From NCBI GenBank assembly GCA_036881885.1, contig JBAJNL010000024.1:1-20462 (forward strand): a DNA stretch of 20,462 nucleotides, given 5' to 3'. The DNA is from JBAJNL01 sp036881885. Its GTDB lineage: Bacteria; Pseudomonadota; Alphaproteobacteria; Holosporales; Hepatobacteraceae. Below the pieces are notes generated by a model that was not told the DNA's origin, searched no databases, and saw nothing but the letters and a program-made list of their open reading frames with translations. This document shows, piece by piece, positions 6,242 to 14,723 of this stretch; the first letter of the stretch is position 1, and the number at the start of each line of letters is the position of its first letter. The translations under genes were made by a program, and so were the position numbers.

Positions 6242-8875
6242 ATGCTAGACAAAACGCCCAACCACGAAGAAATCGAACAAAAGTGGGGGCCTTCTCTTCA
6301 AAAGGCCTTTGATCCTAAAACGCCACGTGGTTATCTTTCGATTATTATGCCGCCCCCTAATGTAACGGGCAGTTTACACATGGGGCATGCGCTTACTTTT
6401 ACCATTCAAGATATCTGGATTCGGTTTTGGCGCATGCAAGGATATAACGTTTTGGCGCAGCCGGGTTTGGACCATGCAGGCATTGCAACGCAAATGATGG
6501 TCGAGCGCGACCTTGCTTCAAAAGGTTTATCCAGGCAAGAGATTGGCAGAGAAAAGTTTGAAGAGGCCGCTTTTGCGTTTAAAGAGACGTCGGGTCAAAC
6601 AATCTTAAAGCAGCTTAAGCGCTTGGGTGTTTCAGCCAATTGGGATCGACTTTTGTTTACGCTTGATGCGCCTGTGCGCAAGGCTGTGAAAGAGGTTTTC
6701 GTCACGCTGTATGACAAGGGGCTTATTTACAAAAGCGAGCGTCTTGTTTACTGGGATCCGTTTTTTAAAACGGCCCTTTCAAATCTTGAGGTGCAAAATA
6801 AAGAAGTGGCAGGTCAAATGTGGACGCTGCGCTATTTTCTTGAAGGGGGCGACCAGAACGCTTTTATTGATGTGGCAACAACACGTCCAGAGACGCTTTT
6901 TGCAGATGTGGCGGTTGCGGTGCATCCAAAAGATCCGCGCTATCAAAATTTTATAGGCCGTCATGTGAAGCTTCCGCTTTCAGATCGCTTGATTCCGGTC
7001 ATTGCAGATGACAGTGTTGAGATTGAAAAGGGCACCGGCGCCCTTAAGGTGACGCCAGCACACGATTTTGTGGACTTTGAGATTGGCAAACGACACAACT
7101 TGGACTTTATCTCGATTATTGATGAAGCAGGATATTTGACCTCGCACCAAGAAGCGCAAGTTCCCAAAGAGCTTGAGGGAGAAGATCGTCTTAAAGCGCG
7201 TCCCCGTGTTTTAGAGATGCTTAAAGAGAGCGGTCTTCTGATCAAAGAAGAAACCATGATGCACACATTGCCATTTGGTGATCGCTCGGGGGCGCTTTTA
7301 GAGCCCTTTTTGACGAAGCAGTGGTTTTTTGATGTAAAGCCTTTGGCCAAGAAGGCGCTGGATGCGCTTCAAGAAGAAGAGATGGCGTTTTGTCCTAAGA
7401 ACTATGCCAATCTTTACAAACGCTGGCTTTCAGACATAGAGCCCTGGTGCCTTTCAAGGCAGCTGTGGTGGGGACATGATATTCCTGCCTGGCAGGGGCC
7501 CGATGGCCAGGTATTTGTGGCGACGTCTAAAGACAAAGCGCACGAAAAGGCCATGGAGCACTACGGCAAAGCTGTTTCTCTTACAAAAGATCCTGATGTT
7601 TTAGATACCTGGTTTTCATCAGCTTTGTGGCCTTTGGTGACATTAGGCTGGCCCGAAAAAACAGAAGACTTGAAACGTTTTTACCCCACCAGTGTTTTGG
7701 TAACGGGGTTTGATATTATCTTTTTTTGGGTCGCCAGAATGGCGATGATGGGGGTTTTCTTAGAAGAAAAAGTACCTTTTAGGACGGTCTATATTCATGG
7801 CATTGTGCGCGATCAAAAAAGACAAAAAATGTCAAAAACAAAGGGCAATGTGATCGATCCGCTGGATGTGATTAAAGATTACGGTGTTGATGCGCTGAGG
7901 TTGGCGCTGGCCTCTTTGGCAACACCGGGTCATGATATGGCCTTTAGCACGCAACATGTTCTTTTACAGCGCAACTTTTTAACAAAGCTGTGGAATGCAA
8001 CACGCTTTTGTATCGCACAAGGTGGCAAAGCGCGCGAAACCCTTTGTTATAAAACTTTAAAACAACCCATCAATCTTTGGTTGCTGAAAAAGTGGGAGAT
8101 TGTTTTTCAAAAATATCTTGAGGCCATGAAGGGGTATCGCTTTTATGAAGCCTCGCATCTTTTGTACCATTTTTTGTGGGGCACCTATTGCGATCTGTAT
8201 GTTGAGATGAGCAAAATCTTGCTGCGCTCTGACGATGCGAACGTGGTGCAAGAAACACAAGAAGTGGCAGGCTGGGTTTTGGGTCAAATTCTTAAAATGC
8301 TTTACCCTTTTGTGCCTTTTGTGGCCAGTGAGCTTTGGGAGCATTTATCACACGCGCAAGGCCCGCTGCACACAGCGCTTCTTGAGAGCAAACAAGAAAT
8401 GGCAGACTTGGAAGAAAAGCCTTTTCTTTTGGTGGAAGATCTTTTGCTTTGGGCAAAAGAGGTTAGATTTGTGCGTACAGAATTTCAGCTTCCCTTTAAG
8501 CAAAAACTTGCTTTAAAAGTTCAATCTGTGCCGCCTTCTCTTAAAGAGAGCCTTTCTTTTTTATGTGCGTTTGCGGGCATTTCTTCTGTAACAGAAGGGC
8601 TTTCAGACAGCGTGCGCGGCATACAAGGCGAGGTGAAGGGTGTTGTGTTCCAAATTCCTCTTGATGATGTGGTGGATATGGAAAAAGAGGCTGTGCGCTT
8701 ACAGAAAAAGATTTCAGTGCTTACAAAAGATCAAGAAAAATTAGACGCCAAGCTTTCAAGAGATGACTTTCTTCAAAAAGCGCCAGAGGCACTGGTTTTA
8801 GAAACGCAAGAGAAGCAAGCGGCCCTTCAAAAGCGTGTTGCTTTGCTGGAGAAAATAAACGCGCAGCTTAGTTAA
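6242..8875 (+). CDS. valS: Valyl-tRNA synthetase
   Basis: This 877-residue class I synthetase charges tRNA-Val. The HIGH motif is HMGH at residues 46-49, inside PPPNVTGSLHMGHAL. The KMSKS loop is KMSKT at 529-533 (QKMSKTKGNVIDPLDVI). The CP1 editing domain shows VATTRPETLFADVAVAVHP and a threonine-rich region that hydrolyses Thr-tRNA-Val. The C-terminal helical arm (EAVRLQKKISVL to the end, about 60 residues) is the coiled coil that clamps tRNA in bacterial-type ValS. The start MLDKTPNHEEIEQKW matches the family opening, so ATG 6242 is secure. This is the bacterial type with the C-terminal coiled coil. It follows mipZ by 94 bases and appears to have its own promoter. It converges with the exported-protein gene on the minus strand, leaving only 38 bases between stops and no evident terminator. 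Confidence 0.98.
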   Translation: MLDKTPNHEEIEQKWGPSLQKAFDPKTPRGYLSIIMPPPNVTGSLHMGHALTFTIQDIWIRFWRMQGYNVLAQPGLDHAGIATQMMVERDLASKGLSRQEIGREKFEEAAFAFKETSGQTILKQLKRLGVSANWDRLLFTLDAPVRKAVKEVFVTLYDKGLIYKSERLVYWDPFFKTALSNLEVQNKEVAGQMWTLRYFLEGGDQNAFIDVATTRPETLFADVAVAVHPKDPRYQNFIGRHVKLPLSDRLIPVIADDSVEIEKGTGALKVTPAHDFVDFEIGKRHNLDFISIIDEAGYLTSHQEAQVPKELEGEDRLKARPRVLEMLKESGLLIKEETMMHTLPFGDRSGALLEPFLTKQWFFDVKPLAKKALDALQEEEMAFCPKNYANLYKRWLSDIEPWCLSRQLWWGHDIPAWQGPDGQVFVATSKDKAHEKAMEHYGKAVSLTKDPDVLDTWFSSALWPLVTLGWPEKTEDLKRFYPTSVLVTGFDIIFFWVARMAMMGVFLEEKVPFRTVYIHGIVRDQKRQKMSKTKGNVIDPLDVIKDYGVDALRLALASLATPGHDMAFSTQHVLLQRNFLTKLWNATRFCIAQGGKARETLCYKTLKQPINLWLLKKWEIVFQKYLEAMKGYRFYEASHLLYHFLWGTYCDLYVEMSKILLRSDDANVVQETQEVAGWVLGQILKMLYPFVPFVASELWEHLSHAQGPLHTALLESKQEMADLEEKPFLLVEDLLLWAKEVRFVRTEFQLPFKQKLALKVQSVPPSLKESLSFLCAFAGISSVTEGLSDSVRGIQGEVKGVVFQIPLDDVVDMEKEAVRLQKKISVLTKDQEKLDAKLSRDDFLQKAPEALVLETQEKQAALQKRVALLEKINAQLS

Positions 8876-8913
8876 CTAGTTTAGCAGACAGAAGGAAAAG
8901 GAAGAGCGCGCCC

Positions 8914-10125
8914 TTAGTAATTCATGCCAAATCTGATCATGTAAGAGTTGATGTTTTGGGGCTTGGTGATTTCTGAAACGTGTCGCTGACCATAGTGACC
9001 TAAAATATTCATAGGCTCGGCGTGTGCTTGTATGAAAAATCTTTTGCCCAAAGGAATGGTGCAATCGATCGCCCAGCCAAAACCCGAGGGCCCATAACTA
9101 ATCGCGCCCTCAAGTGCAATATCGTAAAACCCTGTAAACGTTTTGCTGACGCCAATTGTATATTCTGCCTTTCCTTTTTCGCCGCATTCAACAAATTCGA
9201 CCTCAAAGGGAAAGCTTAATGTGTCGTCATAATCATAGGCGCTGGTGATGGCGTATGATAGACCTCTTTCAAGTAAAAAAACGTTTACATCGGGCGCTTT
9301 AAAACCATAAAAGGAAAGGGGCTCAACAGATGTTTTGCCTGATTGGTGGAAGTCATAAACACCCTTGATATAGCTGTAGGTTGAAGCGCTTAAAAAGAAG
9401 GACAGCAAAGCTGCTGTGTTAACACGCCCTTTAGAGATATGAATGTCTCTTGCCTTGTAAAGATCAAGCGCGTCGCCAAGGCTGTTGCCTGTTTTTTTAT
9501 CTGAAGATTCAAAAAGAGAGTGCGTCTTTCCTAAAAAGTAGGGCACCAGATCTGTAATGTGTCCGTTGCCCTGATCGATCTGACCGCTGAGGTTTTGTGC
9601 TAACAACATCGCATTGTTAGCGCCTGCTGTTGCGGTATAAATGTCAGGCGTCATCTTAATGTCTGTTGAGCCTGTCATGCAAAAAGGCCGTTTGAAAAGA
9701 AAGGAGGCGTAGTAACTAAAGGGATCTTTGTAGGTGCGCGATGAATTTGAATGTGAAAAAAGAGGTTCTTTCACGCCAAAGGCTCTGGCACGAGAGAAGC
9801 GCCCAAACTCATGGAACGTGCCGATGCTTGCCATTTGCAGCCAAAGATTGAGCGGCAGATCCATCAGCAAAAGAAAAGAAGCATTTTTCTTTCCCCAACC
9901 AGAGGCACTGATCTGATCAAAGGCATAGGCATGCCCCATGCTGAGCTCTTCAAAGAAGAGGCTCATGCCCTCGTTGTTGTTGAACCACGCAAGTTTTCCA
10001 CCTGCTGTTATATAGCTTGTGTTAAAAGAAAGTGAGCGCGCAAACGCTTTTCTTTTAACACAAACACAAGATAGCAGAGAAAAAAACAAAATGGCAGTAA
10101 AGGTATATACAAAACGCCTTTTCAT
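8914..10125 (-). CDS. Exported protein of unknown function, possible outer-membrane protein
   Basis: I do not recognise this 403-residue protein. It opens with a basic MKRR, a hydrophobic stretch and a likely signal peptidase site after AFA (residues 27-29); an LLSC at 17-20 is a poor lipobox. After that it has no strong transmembrane helix. Alternating short aromatic and polar stretches and a terminal Tyr (MIRFGMNY) recall outer-membrane beta-barrels. The central part contains HEFGRFSRARAFG (105-117), resembling a metallopeptidase HExxH helix but with Arg for the second His, followed by TATAGANNAMLLAQNLSGQI. A late AIDCTIPLGKRFFIQAH segment fits strands near the barrel end. It starts 39 bases after the holA stop, beyond a small terminator-like hairpin, and ends opposite valS. 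It could be a lineage-specific surface protein. Expression and location are inferred from the leader peptide only. Confidence 0.7.
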   Translation of the reverse strand: MKRRFVYTFTAILFFSLLSCVCVKRKAFARSLSFNTSYITAGGKLAWFNNNEGMSLFFEELSMGHAYAFDQISASGWGKKNASFLLLMDLPLNLWLQMASIGTFHEFGRFSRARAFGVKEPLFSHSNSSRTYKDPFSYYASFLFKRPFCMTGSTDIKMTPDIYTATAGANNAMLLAQNLSGQIDQGNGHITDLVPYFLGKTHSLFESSDKKTGNSLGDALDLYKARDIHISKGRVNTAALLSFFLSASTYSYIKGVYDFHQSGKTSVEPLSFYGFKAPDVNVFLLERGLSYAITSAYDYDDTLSFPFEVEFVECGEKGKAEYTIGVSKTFTGFYDIALEGAISYGPSGFGWAIDCTIPLGKRFFIQAHAEPMNILGHYGQRHVSEITKPQNINSYMIRFGMNY

Positions 10126-10140
10126 AGAGGCATTTTGTGT

Positions 10141-10159
10141 AAAAAACCTTTCATAAAGG
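10141..10159 (-). terminator. Short rho-independent terminator after holA
   Basis: On the minus strand, CCTTT-ATG-AAAGG (10159-10147) is followed by six T (10146-10141). The stem is only 5 bp (6 with a G-U pair). It sits between holA and the exported-protein gene, so it may partly separate the two transcripts. Confidence 0.45.
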
Positions 10160-10164
10160 CTAAT

Positions 10165-11133
10165 TTATTTTTTTATAGCCTTGATAATTGGCAAAAACCA
10201 AAAAAAATTATTTTGGCTTTGCTTAATATTGATTTCTGCCTCAGAAAATAAGGCAAGTGCTCTTTGTATTTGTTTGTCGGACCAAAGCGAGAGTGCCTTT
10301 TTAAAAAGAGGCATGTCTTTGAAAAAAACTGGCGGTGACAGCGAAAAAAGTATTTTCTCAAGAGAATTTCCTTGCAACAAAGACTGTTGTGTTGAAAGCA
10401 GTCTTGAGAAAAAAGACATGGTATATCTTAAGTCTTGCAAACAAGAGGAAATATCTTTTTGTTGCGCAAAAACACGATAGATATCCTTTTGGTTGCGTGC
10501 GATCAAAAGTTCTGTCAAAGATTGCATTTTTGTGTCAGAAGAGCCTAAAGCTTTGAGTGTTTCATCAAGAGGTGTTTTGTCGTTTGATAAAAGAGTGACC
10601 TTTTCAAGAAAATGAGGCCATCCCTCGCAAGAGACAGTGTGCAGTAAAGATTCTAAGGAGCCTGAAGAGATGTTTATATGATGAGCCAGTAATGTTTTTT
10701 GAAAGATGTGTCTTTTTAAAGGTAGCTCTTGTGTGTCATAGCAAGGGAAAACAGCAATATCTTGCTGTGCAAGGGCCCATGCTGTTAAAGGGCTGCTTTT
10801 TTTAAGCCCTTTGGCATGCAGCACAATAAACGGATCAAAAGATTCTGCAAAAAGGTCCTTCCAAAACACAAGATTTCTGCCTGAGACAGCATCGATCGAC
10901 AAGCAGCGCTTTTCAAGAGAAGTCGAAAAAAGATCTTGCTCAAGGTAAGATTGGCTGTTTGTGGCGAAGTGACTTTCTTCTAGGTGCACCCACTGGTGTG
11001 CAAAAGGTTTGCACAGATAAAACTCAAGCGCCCACTGCAAAAAGCCGTGAATATTAGCGTTTGAGCCATAAAGCAAAATGCCTTTAAGGTTTTGAAACGT
11101 CTCTTGCGTTAAGTGAGCCGGTGTAAGGTTCAT
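10165..11133 (-). CDS. holA: DNA polymerase III delta subunit (HolA)
   Basis: This 322-residue protein lies directly after lptE in the conserved order leuS-lptE-holA, and that order is the main argument. The N terminus (NLKGILLYGSNANIHGFLQWALEF, about residues 15-38) matches the degenerate P-loop opening of HolA (LLYGxxxxL). A Leu-rich helical middle and C terminus follow (TELLIARNQKDIYRVF and then LQDLRYTMSFFSRLL). Delta opens the beta sliding clamp within the clamp loader. Overall sequence is strongly diverged: the C-terminal third is A/T-biased, with polar Lys/Asn runs. It overlaps lptE by 4 bases (ATGA), so translation is coupled. A short terminator-like hairpin follows. Without synteny I would have called it hypothetical. 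Confidence 0.8.
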   Translation of the reverse strand: MNLTPAHLTQETFQNLKGILLYGSNANIHGFLQWALEFYLCKPFAHQWVHLEESHFATNSQSYLEQDLFSTSLEKRCLSIDAVSGRNLVFWKDLFAESFDPFIVLHAKGLKKSSPLTAWALAQQDIAVFPCYDTQELPLKRHIFQKTLLAHHINISSGSLESLLHTVSCEGWPHFLEKVTLLSNDKTPLDETLKALGSSDTKMQSLTELLIARNQKDIYRVFAQQKDISSCLQDLRYTMSFFSRLLSTQQSLLQGNSLEKILFSLSPPVFFKDMPLFKKALSLWSDKQIQRALALFSEAEINIKQSQNNFFWFLPIIKAIKK

Positions 11134-11618
11134 GTTGTTGGCTGGCTTTCAAAATAGGCGACAAGATCAAACATAAGGTCTCCCACAAGCCTGTCGATAT
11201 TAGCTTCCGTTGTCATGTTCTCCACCGATGTTACAGCAAAAAAATCATTTTCTACAACATTATAAGAGCCATGCACAAAAAGGTTTTTTTTGCGACAGGT
11301 GCGCCCACTGGCATCTTTAAGTTCGTAAGTTAAATGCGTTGTCACGCGGTATCTAAAAGCCACACCCTCAAGTGTGAGGCCAAAAGGCTCTTTTGACGTT
11401 TTTAAAGTGACATGCAAGCGATAATGCGGGTTTTTAACATCGGGTGAAAGCTGACGGATAAGCTGCAGCCACATGTATTGACCCGGTCTGTCCAGCATTC
11501 TTTCAACCTTGACGGTTTTAAGCTTTGCGCGGACATCAGAATTTAAAGGCGCAAGAACCGGTGAACAGGCTTTAAGCCCAAACAGTAAAAGACACGCAAA
11601 AAGCTTAGGCCACCACAT
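11130..11618 (-). CDS. lptE: LptE-like LPS-assembly lipoprotein
   Basis: This 162-residue protein starts at the ATG at 11618, overlapping the leuS 3' end by 14 bases. An upstream ATG at 11648 is in frame but would add ten residues in front of the signal peptide. The signal is MWWPKLFACLLLFGLKAC with a probable lipidated Cys18; Lys at -2 is unusual for a lipobox. The body (VAFRYRVTTHLTYELKDASGR, then a tail TTEANIDRLVGDLMFDLVAYF) matches the LptE pattern of beta strands followed by a C-terminal helix. LptE plugs the LptD barrel and helps deliver LPS to the outer leaflet. The position between leuS and holA is the classical one. Its stop and the holA start overlap as ATGA. Confidence 0.85.
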   Translation of the reverse strand: MWWPKLFACLLLFGLKACSPVLAPLNSDVRAKLKTVKVERMLDRPGQYMWLQLIRQLSPDVKNPHYRLHVTLKTSKEPFGLTLEGVAFRYRVTTHLTYELKDASGRTCRKKNLFVHGSYNVVENDFFAVTSVENMTTEANIDRLVGDLMFDLVAYFESQPTT

Positions 11619-14169
11619 TCGCAACACGATCTTGCACCACAATAACACGTCGAGGAGGTTTGTGATCTAGTCTTTGTTTGACGAAATCTTGCTCTAAAAC
11701 CGTTTTTTCAATTTGTTTGGGATCGGCCCCCTTGATAATTTTAATATGACCCCTAAGCTTACCATTGATCTGAACCGGCAACGTGACGGTGTCTTCAGTT
11801 AAAAAGCGCGCATCAAAAACAGGCCAAGCGTGCTGGTGGACATAGGCGTTTTCACCCAGCAGTTCCCAAAGCTCTTCAGCTAAGTGAGGCGTTGCAGGCG
11901 CCATAAGACGAATGAAAACATGCCAGGCGTGATAAAGTGTCACACTGTGTTGCGGTGTTTTTTGTTTAAAAGCGCCTATGGCGTGCGCAAGGGCGTAAAG
12001 ATTCGCAATGTATTTGTTAAAATGCAACTGCGCTATGTTTTCTTGCGTCTCTTTGATAGCTTTGTGAACACTTTTTAGCAGGCTTAACGCGTGTTCATCT
12101 AAAGCCTCAAAAGAGGGAAGCGGTGCTTTTTGAACAAGAGGCAACTGAGATTGCAAAAGGCGTACAAGGCGGTTGAGAAAGCGCCAGCTGCCTTCGATGC
12201 CCTCATCATTCCATTCCATATCCTTTTCAGGTGGCGTGTCAGAGAGAAGGAAAAAGCGCGTCGCATCTGCACCAACTTCTTCAACAACATGATCAATGCT
12301 GACCACATTGCACTTAGACTTGCTCATTTTCTCAAGCCGTCCCTCTGTCACGGGGATGGCTTTCTCTTTCGTGACAAAAGAGCCATCTTCTTTTTTGACG
12401 ACATCAAAGGGGTAGTGCCAGTTACCTTTTGTGTCTTGATAGGTTTTATGTCCCACCATGCCCTGGTTAAAAAGCGCCTTAAAAGGCTCGCACATTGGCA
12501 TGTCATAATCTGAATAAGACAAAGCATGTATAAAAAAGCGCGCGTACAAAAGGTGCATAATTGCATGTTCAATGCCGCCAATATATTGATCAACGGGCAT
12601 CCAAAAAGCCAGGGCCTGCGGGTCAAAGGCTTTTTCTGCGTTAGGTGCGCAAAAGCGCAAAAAATACCACGAAGATTCAAAAAAGGTATCAAGGGTATCC
12701 GTTTCTCTTAAGGCGTTTTTGCCACAAGAGGGGCAAGCGACATGTTTCCAAGTGGGATGTGTGTCAAGAGGGTTTCCTCGCGTCTCAAATGACACATCCT
12801 CTGGCAGTTGCAGTGGAAGATCTTCGGCTTTAAGCGGCACAACGCCACAATCAGTGCAGTGTACAATGGGAATCGGGCATCCCCAGTAGCGTTGCCTTGA
12901 AACGCCCCAGTCTTTTAAGCGCCAGCAAACTTCTTTGCGGCCTGTTTTCTTTTCTTCCAAAACTTCAAGGGCCTGCTTCTTAGCCTCTTCAACGGACAGG
13001 CCGTTTAAAAAATCAGAGTGAAAAAGCACGCCGTCCCCTTCATAGGCCTCTTTTTGAAAGTCATGTGTTGCCTCTTGCGGGCGAATGACCGGCAAGATAG
13101 GTAAAGAAAGCGCCTTTGCAAGCTCAAAATCCCGTGCGTCATGGGCAGGACAACCAAAAATAGCCCCCGTGCCATAGTCCATAAGGACATAGTTCACCAC
13201 ACAAAGAGGAAGCTCTTTTTCTGGGTCAAAAGGATGTGTGACGACAAGGTTTGTTAAAAAGCCTTTTTTTTCAATAATGTCTTGGTAGGACGTGGCCGTG
13301 CTGCCTTCGCGGCAACTGGCGATAAAAGCTTGGAGACCTGGATTGCTTTGGGCTATTTTTTGCGTGAAAGGGTGGTCTACCGAAAGCCCCAAAAAACTGG
13401 CACCAAAAAGCGTATCCTGGCGTGTGGTAAAGACATCGATGACTTCATCTTGGCTTTTGACCGGAAACGAAATGCGCGCGCCCGTTGAGCGGCCGATCCA
13501 GTTTTTTTGCATCAGCTTTACTTTCGCAGGCCAAGCATCAAGCTGTTCTAAACCCTCAAGAAGCTCTTTTTGAAAAAACGTTGTTTTTAAAAACCATTGC
13601 TTTAAAGCTTTTTTCTCAACCAGGGCGCCTGATCGCCATCCACGGCCGTTTACAACTTGTTCGTTGGCAAGGACCGTTTTTTCAACGGGGTCCCAGTTGA
13701 CATAAGATTCTTTTTGATATGCCAAGCCTTTTTTAAAAAAGTCTATGAACATCTGTTGTTCGTGGCGGTAATAGCTGGGGTCGCACGAAAAAAGCTCACG
13801 GCTCCAGTCATACGACATTCCTATTTTTTTTAGATTTTCCGCCATTTCAGCTGCGTTTTTATAGGTCCATTCTTTGGGATGCACCTTGTGTTTAAAAGCA
13901 GCATTTTCGGCAGGCAGGCCAAAAGCATCCCAGCCAATGGGGTGCAACACATGATAGCCATTAGCCCATTTATAACGTGCAATCACATCGCCCAAAACAT
14001 AGTTGCGTGCGTGACCCACGTGAATCTTGCCCGAAGGGTACGGAAACATCTCAAGAATGTACGCTTTTGGCTTTTGGCCTGTGGTGTCGGCAGAGGCCTT
14101 AAAAACGTCGTCGCGCGCCCATGCCTTTTGCCACTTTTCCTCTGTTTCTCGAAAATTGTACCGTGTCAT
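11605..14169 (-). CDS. leuS: Leucyl-tRNA synthetase
   Basis: This 854-residue bacterial LeuS has HVGH as its HIGH motif at residues 50-53 (GKIHVGHARNYVLGD) and KMSKS at 614-618 (EKMSKSKCNV). The CP1 editing domain shows FTTRQDTLFGASFLGLSVDHP (threonine-rich) and YGTGAIFGCPAHDARD with the Asp of the editing site. Zinc-type pairs HCTDCG and ACPSCG are present in the ZN-1/LS insertion region. ATG 14169 is chosen because it overlaps the preceding stop as ATGA and gives the standard MTRYNFRETEEKWQKAW opening. It is co-transcribed with the DUF3576 gene before it and lptE-holA after it. It runs against the direction of replication if the origin is at 4.2-4.5 kb. Confidence 0.98.
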   Translation of the reverse strand: MTRYNFRETEEKWQKAWARDDVFKASADTTGQKPKAYILEMFPYPSGKIHVGHARNYVLGDVIARYKWANGYHVLHPIGWDAFGLPAENAAFKHKVHPKEWTYKNAAEMAENLKKIGMSYDWSRELFSCDPSYYRHEQQMFIDFFKKGLAYQKESYVNWDPVEKTVLANEQVVNGRGWRSGALVEKKALKQWFLKTTFFQKELLEGLEQLDAWPAKVKLMQKNWIGRSTGARISFPVKSQDEVIDVFTTRQDTLFGASFLGLSVDHPFTQKIAQSNPGLQAFIASCREGSTATSYQDIIEKKGFLTNLVVTHPFDPEKELPLCVVNYVLMDYGTGAIFGCPAHDARDFELAKALSLPILPVIRPQEATHDFQKEAYEGDGVLFHSDFLNGLSVEEAKKQALEVLEEKKTGRKEVCWRLKDWGVSRQRYWGCPIPIVHCTDCGVVPLKAEDLPLQLPEDVSFETRGNPLDTHPTWKHVACPSCGKNALRETDTLDTFFESSWYFLRFCAPNAEKAFDPQALAFWMPVDQYIGGIEHAIMHLLYARFFIHALSYSDYDMPMCEPFKALFNQGMVGHKTYQDTKGNWHYPFDVVKKEDGSFVTKEKAIPVTEGRLEKMSKSKCNVVSIDHVVEEVGADATRFFLLSDTPPEKDMEWNDEGIEGSWRFLNRLVRLLQSQLPLVQKAPLPSFEALDEHALSLLKSVHKAIKETQENIAQLHFNKYIANLYALAHAIGAFKQKTPQHSVTLYHAWHVFIRLMAPATPHLAEELWELLGENAYVHQHAWPVFDARFLTEDTVTLPVQINGKLRGHIKIIKGADPKQIEKTVLEQDFVKQRLDHKPPRRVIVVQDRVANVVA

Positions 14170-14663
14170 GCTTTGTATGTTCGTGAGTTTAAGATGCGCG
14201 CCTGTTTCATGATCTTATCCAAAAGGCAGTCTGATGTAAAAGCAGAAGGTTTGAAGGCCTGCCAAGCACCATTCGTGTGCTTTTTACCCAGTACAACAAT
14301 ATGGACATTTTGTACGGCAAGGTTTCCCTTGTCGATTTTAACAACAACCTTGATTTTTTCTTTTGCCTTGCCTTGGGTTGTTGGGTGCCACGCCGTTTCA
14401 ACAAAACCATTTTGATAGCTGACATCCTCAATGGTCATAAAGTCCAGCACGTCAAGTGTTGCTTGAAAAAGGTGTGCGTTGACTGCGACGGCTTCGGAAG
14501 ATGTGCCGCCAAAGGTGAGATCTTTTTGAAAAAGCTTGCCCATGTTGTGATAACGCCTATCCTCTGAGGACAGGTGAACTTCGGGTGTTTGCTGAAGCGT
14601 TCTTTGTGTATTGCATCCACAAAGCATAAAACACACAAGACAAGAAAAAAGAACATATTGCAT
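14166..14663 (-). CDS. DUF3576 lipoprotein
   Basis: This 165-residue protein, read from ATG 14663, matches the alphaproteobacterial DUF3576 family found upstream of leuS. The core VNAHLFQATLDVLDFM and a following strand ending in TAWHP match the family. Its function is unknown; family members are envelope lipoproteins. The lipobox is MLCGC, with the lipidated Cys at 17 of the chosen start, and the hydrophobic n/h region begins MQYVLFSCLVCF. A GTG at 14681 would add six residues (MWQNSF) and cannot be excluded. It overlaps leuS by ATGA, so it heads the operon DUF3576-leuS-lptE-holA. No strong Shine-Dalgarno or promoter is visible in the short gap before it. Confidence 0.8.
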   Translation of the reverse strand: MQYVLFSCLVCFMLCGCNTQRTLQQTPEVHLSSEDRRYHNMGKLFQKDLTFGGTSSEAVAVNAHLFQATLDVLDFMTIEDVSYQNGFVETAWHPTTQGKAKEKIKVVVKIDKGNLAVQNVHIVVLGKKHTNGAWQAFKPSAFTSDCLLDKIMKQARILNSRTYKA

Positions 14664-14723
14664 AAAACTATTTTGCCACACTGCGCCATGATAGCAAGTG
14701 TTCAGAAAGTTTTATTACACCCA

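Noticed and set aside
8866..8885. TAGTTAACTA palindrome at the valS stop as a terminator
   Set aside because: Short A/T-only palindrome with no loop and no following T-run; not credible as a hairpin terminator.
9778..9820. HEFGR in the exported protein as a zinc-peptidase active site
   Set aside because: The second metal-binding His is Arg and no downstream glutamate ligand motif could be identified, so no catalytic claim is made.
12130..12513. 127-codon plus-strand frame inside leuS
   Set aside because: Antisense shadow of the conserved KMSKS-bearing region.
13879..14415. 178-codon plus-strand frame antisense to leuS and the DUF3576 gene
   Set aside because: Spans two firmly identified coupled genes on the other strand; no family resemblance.
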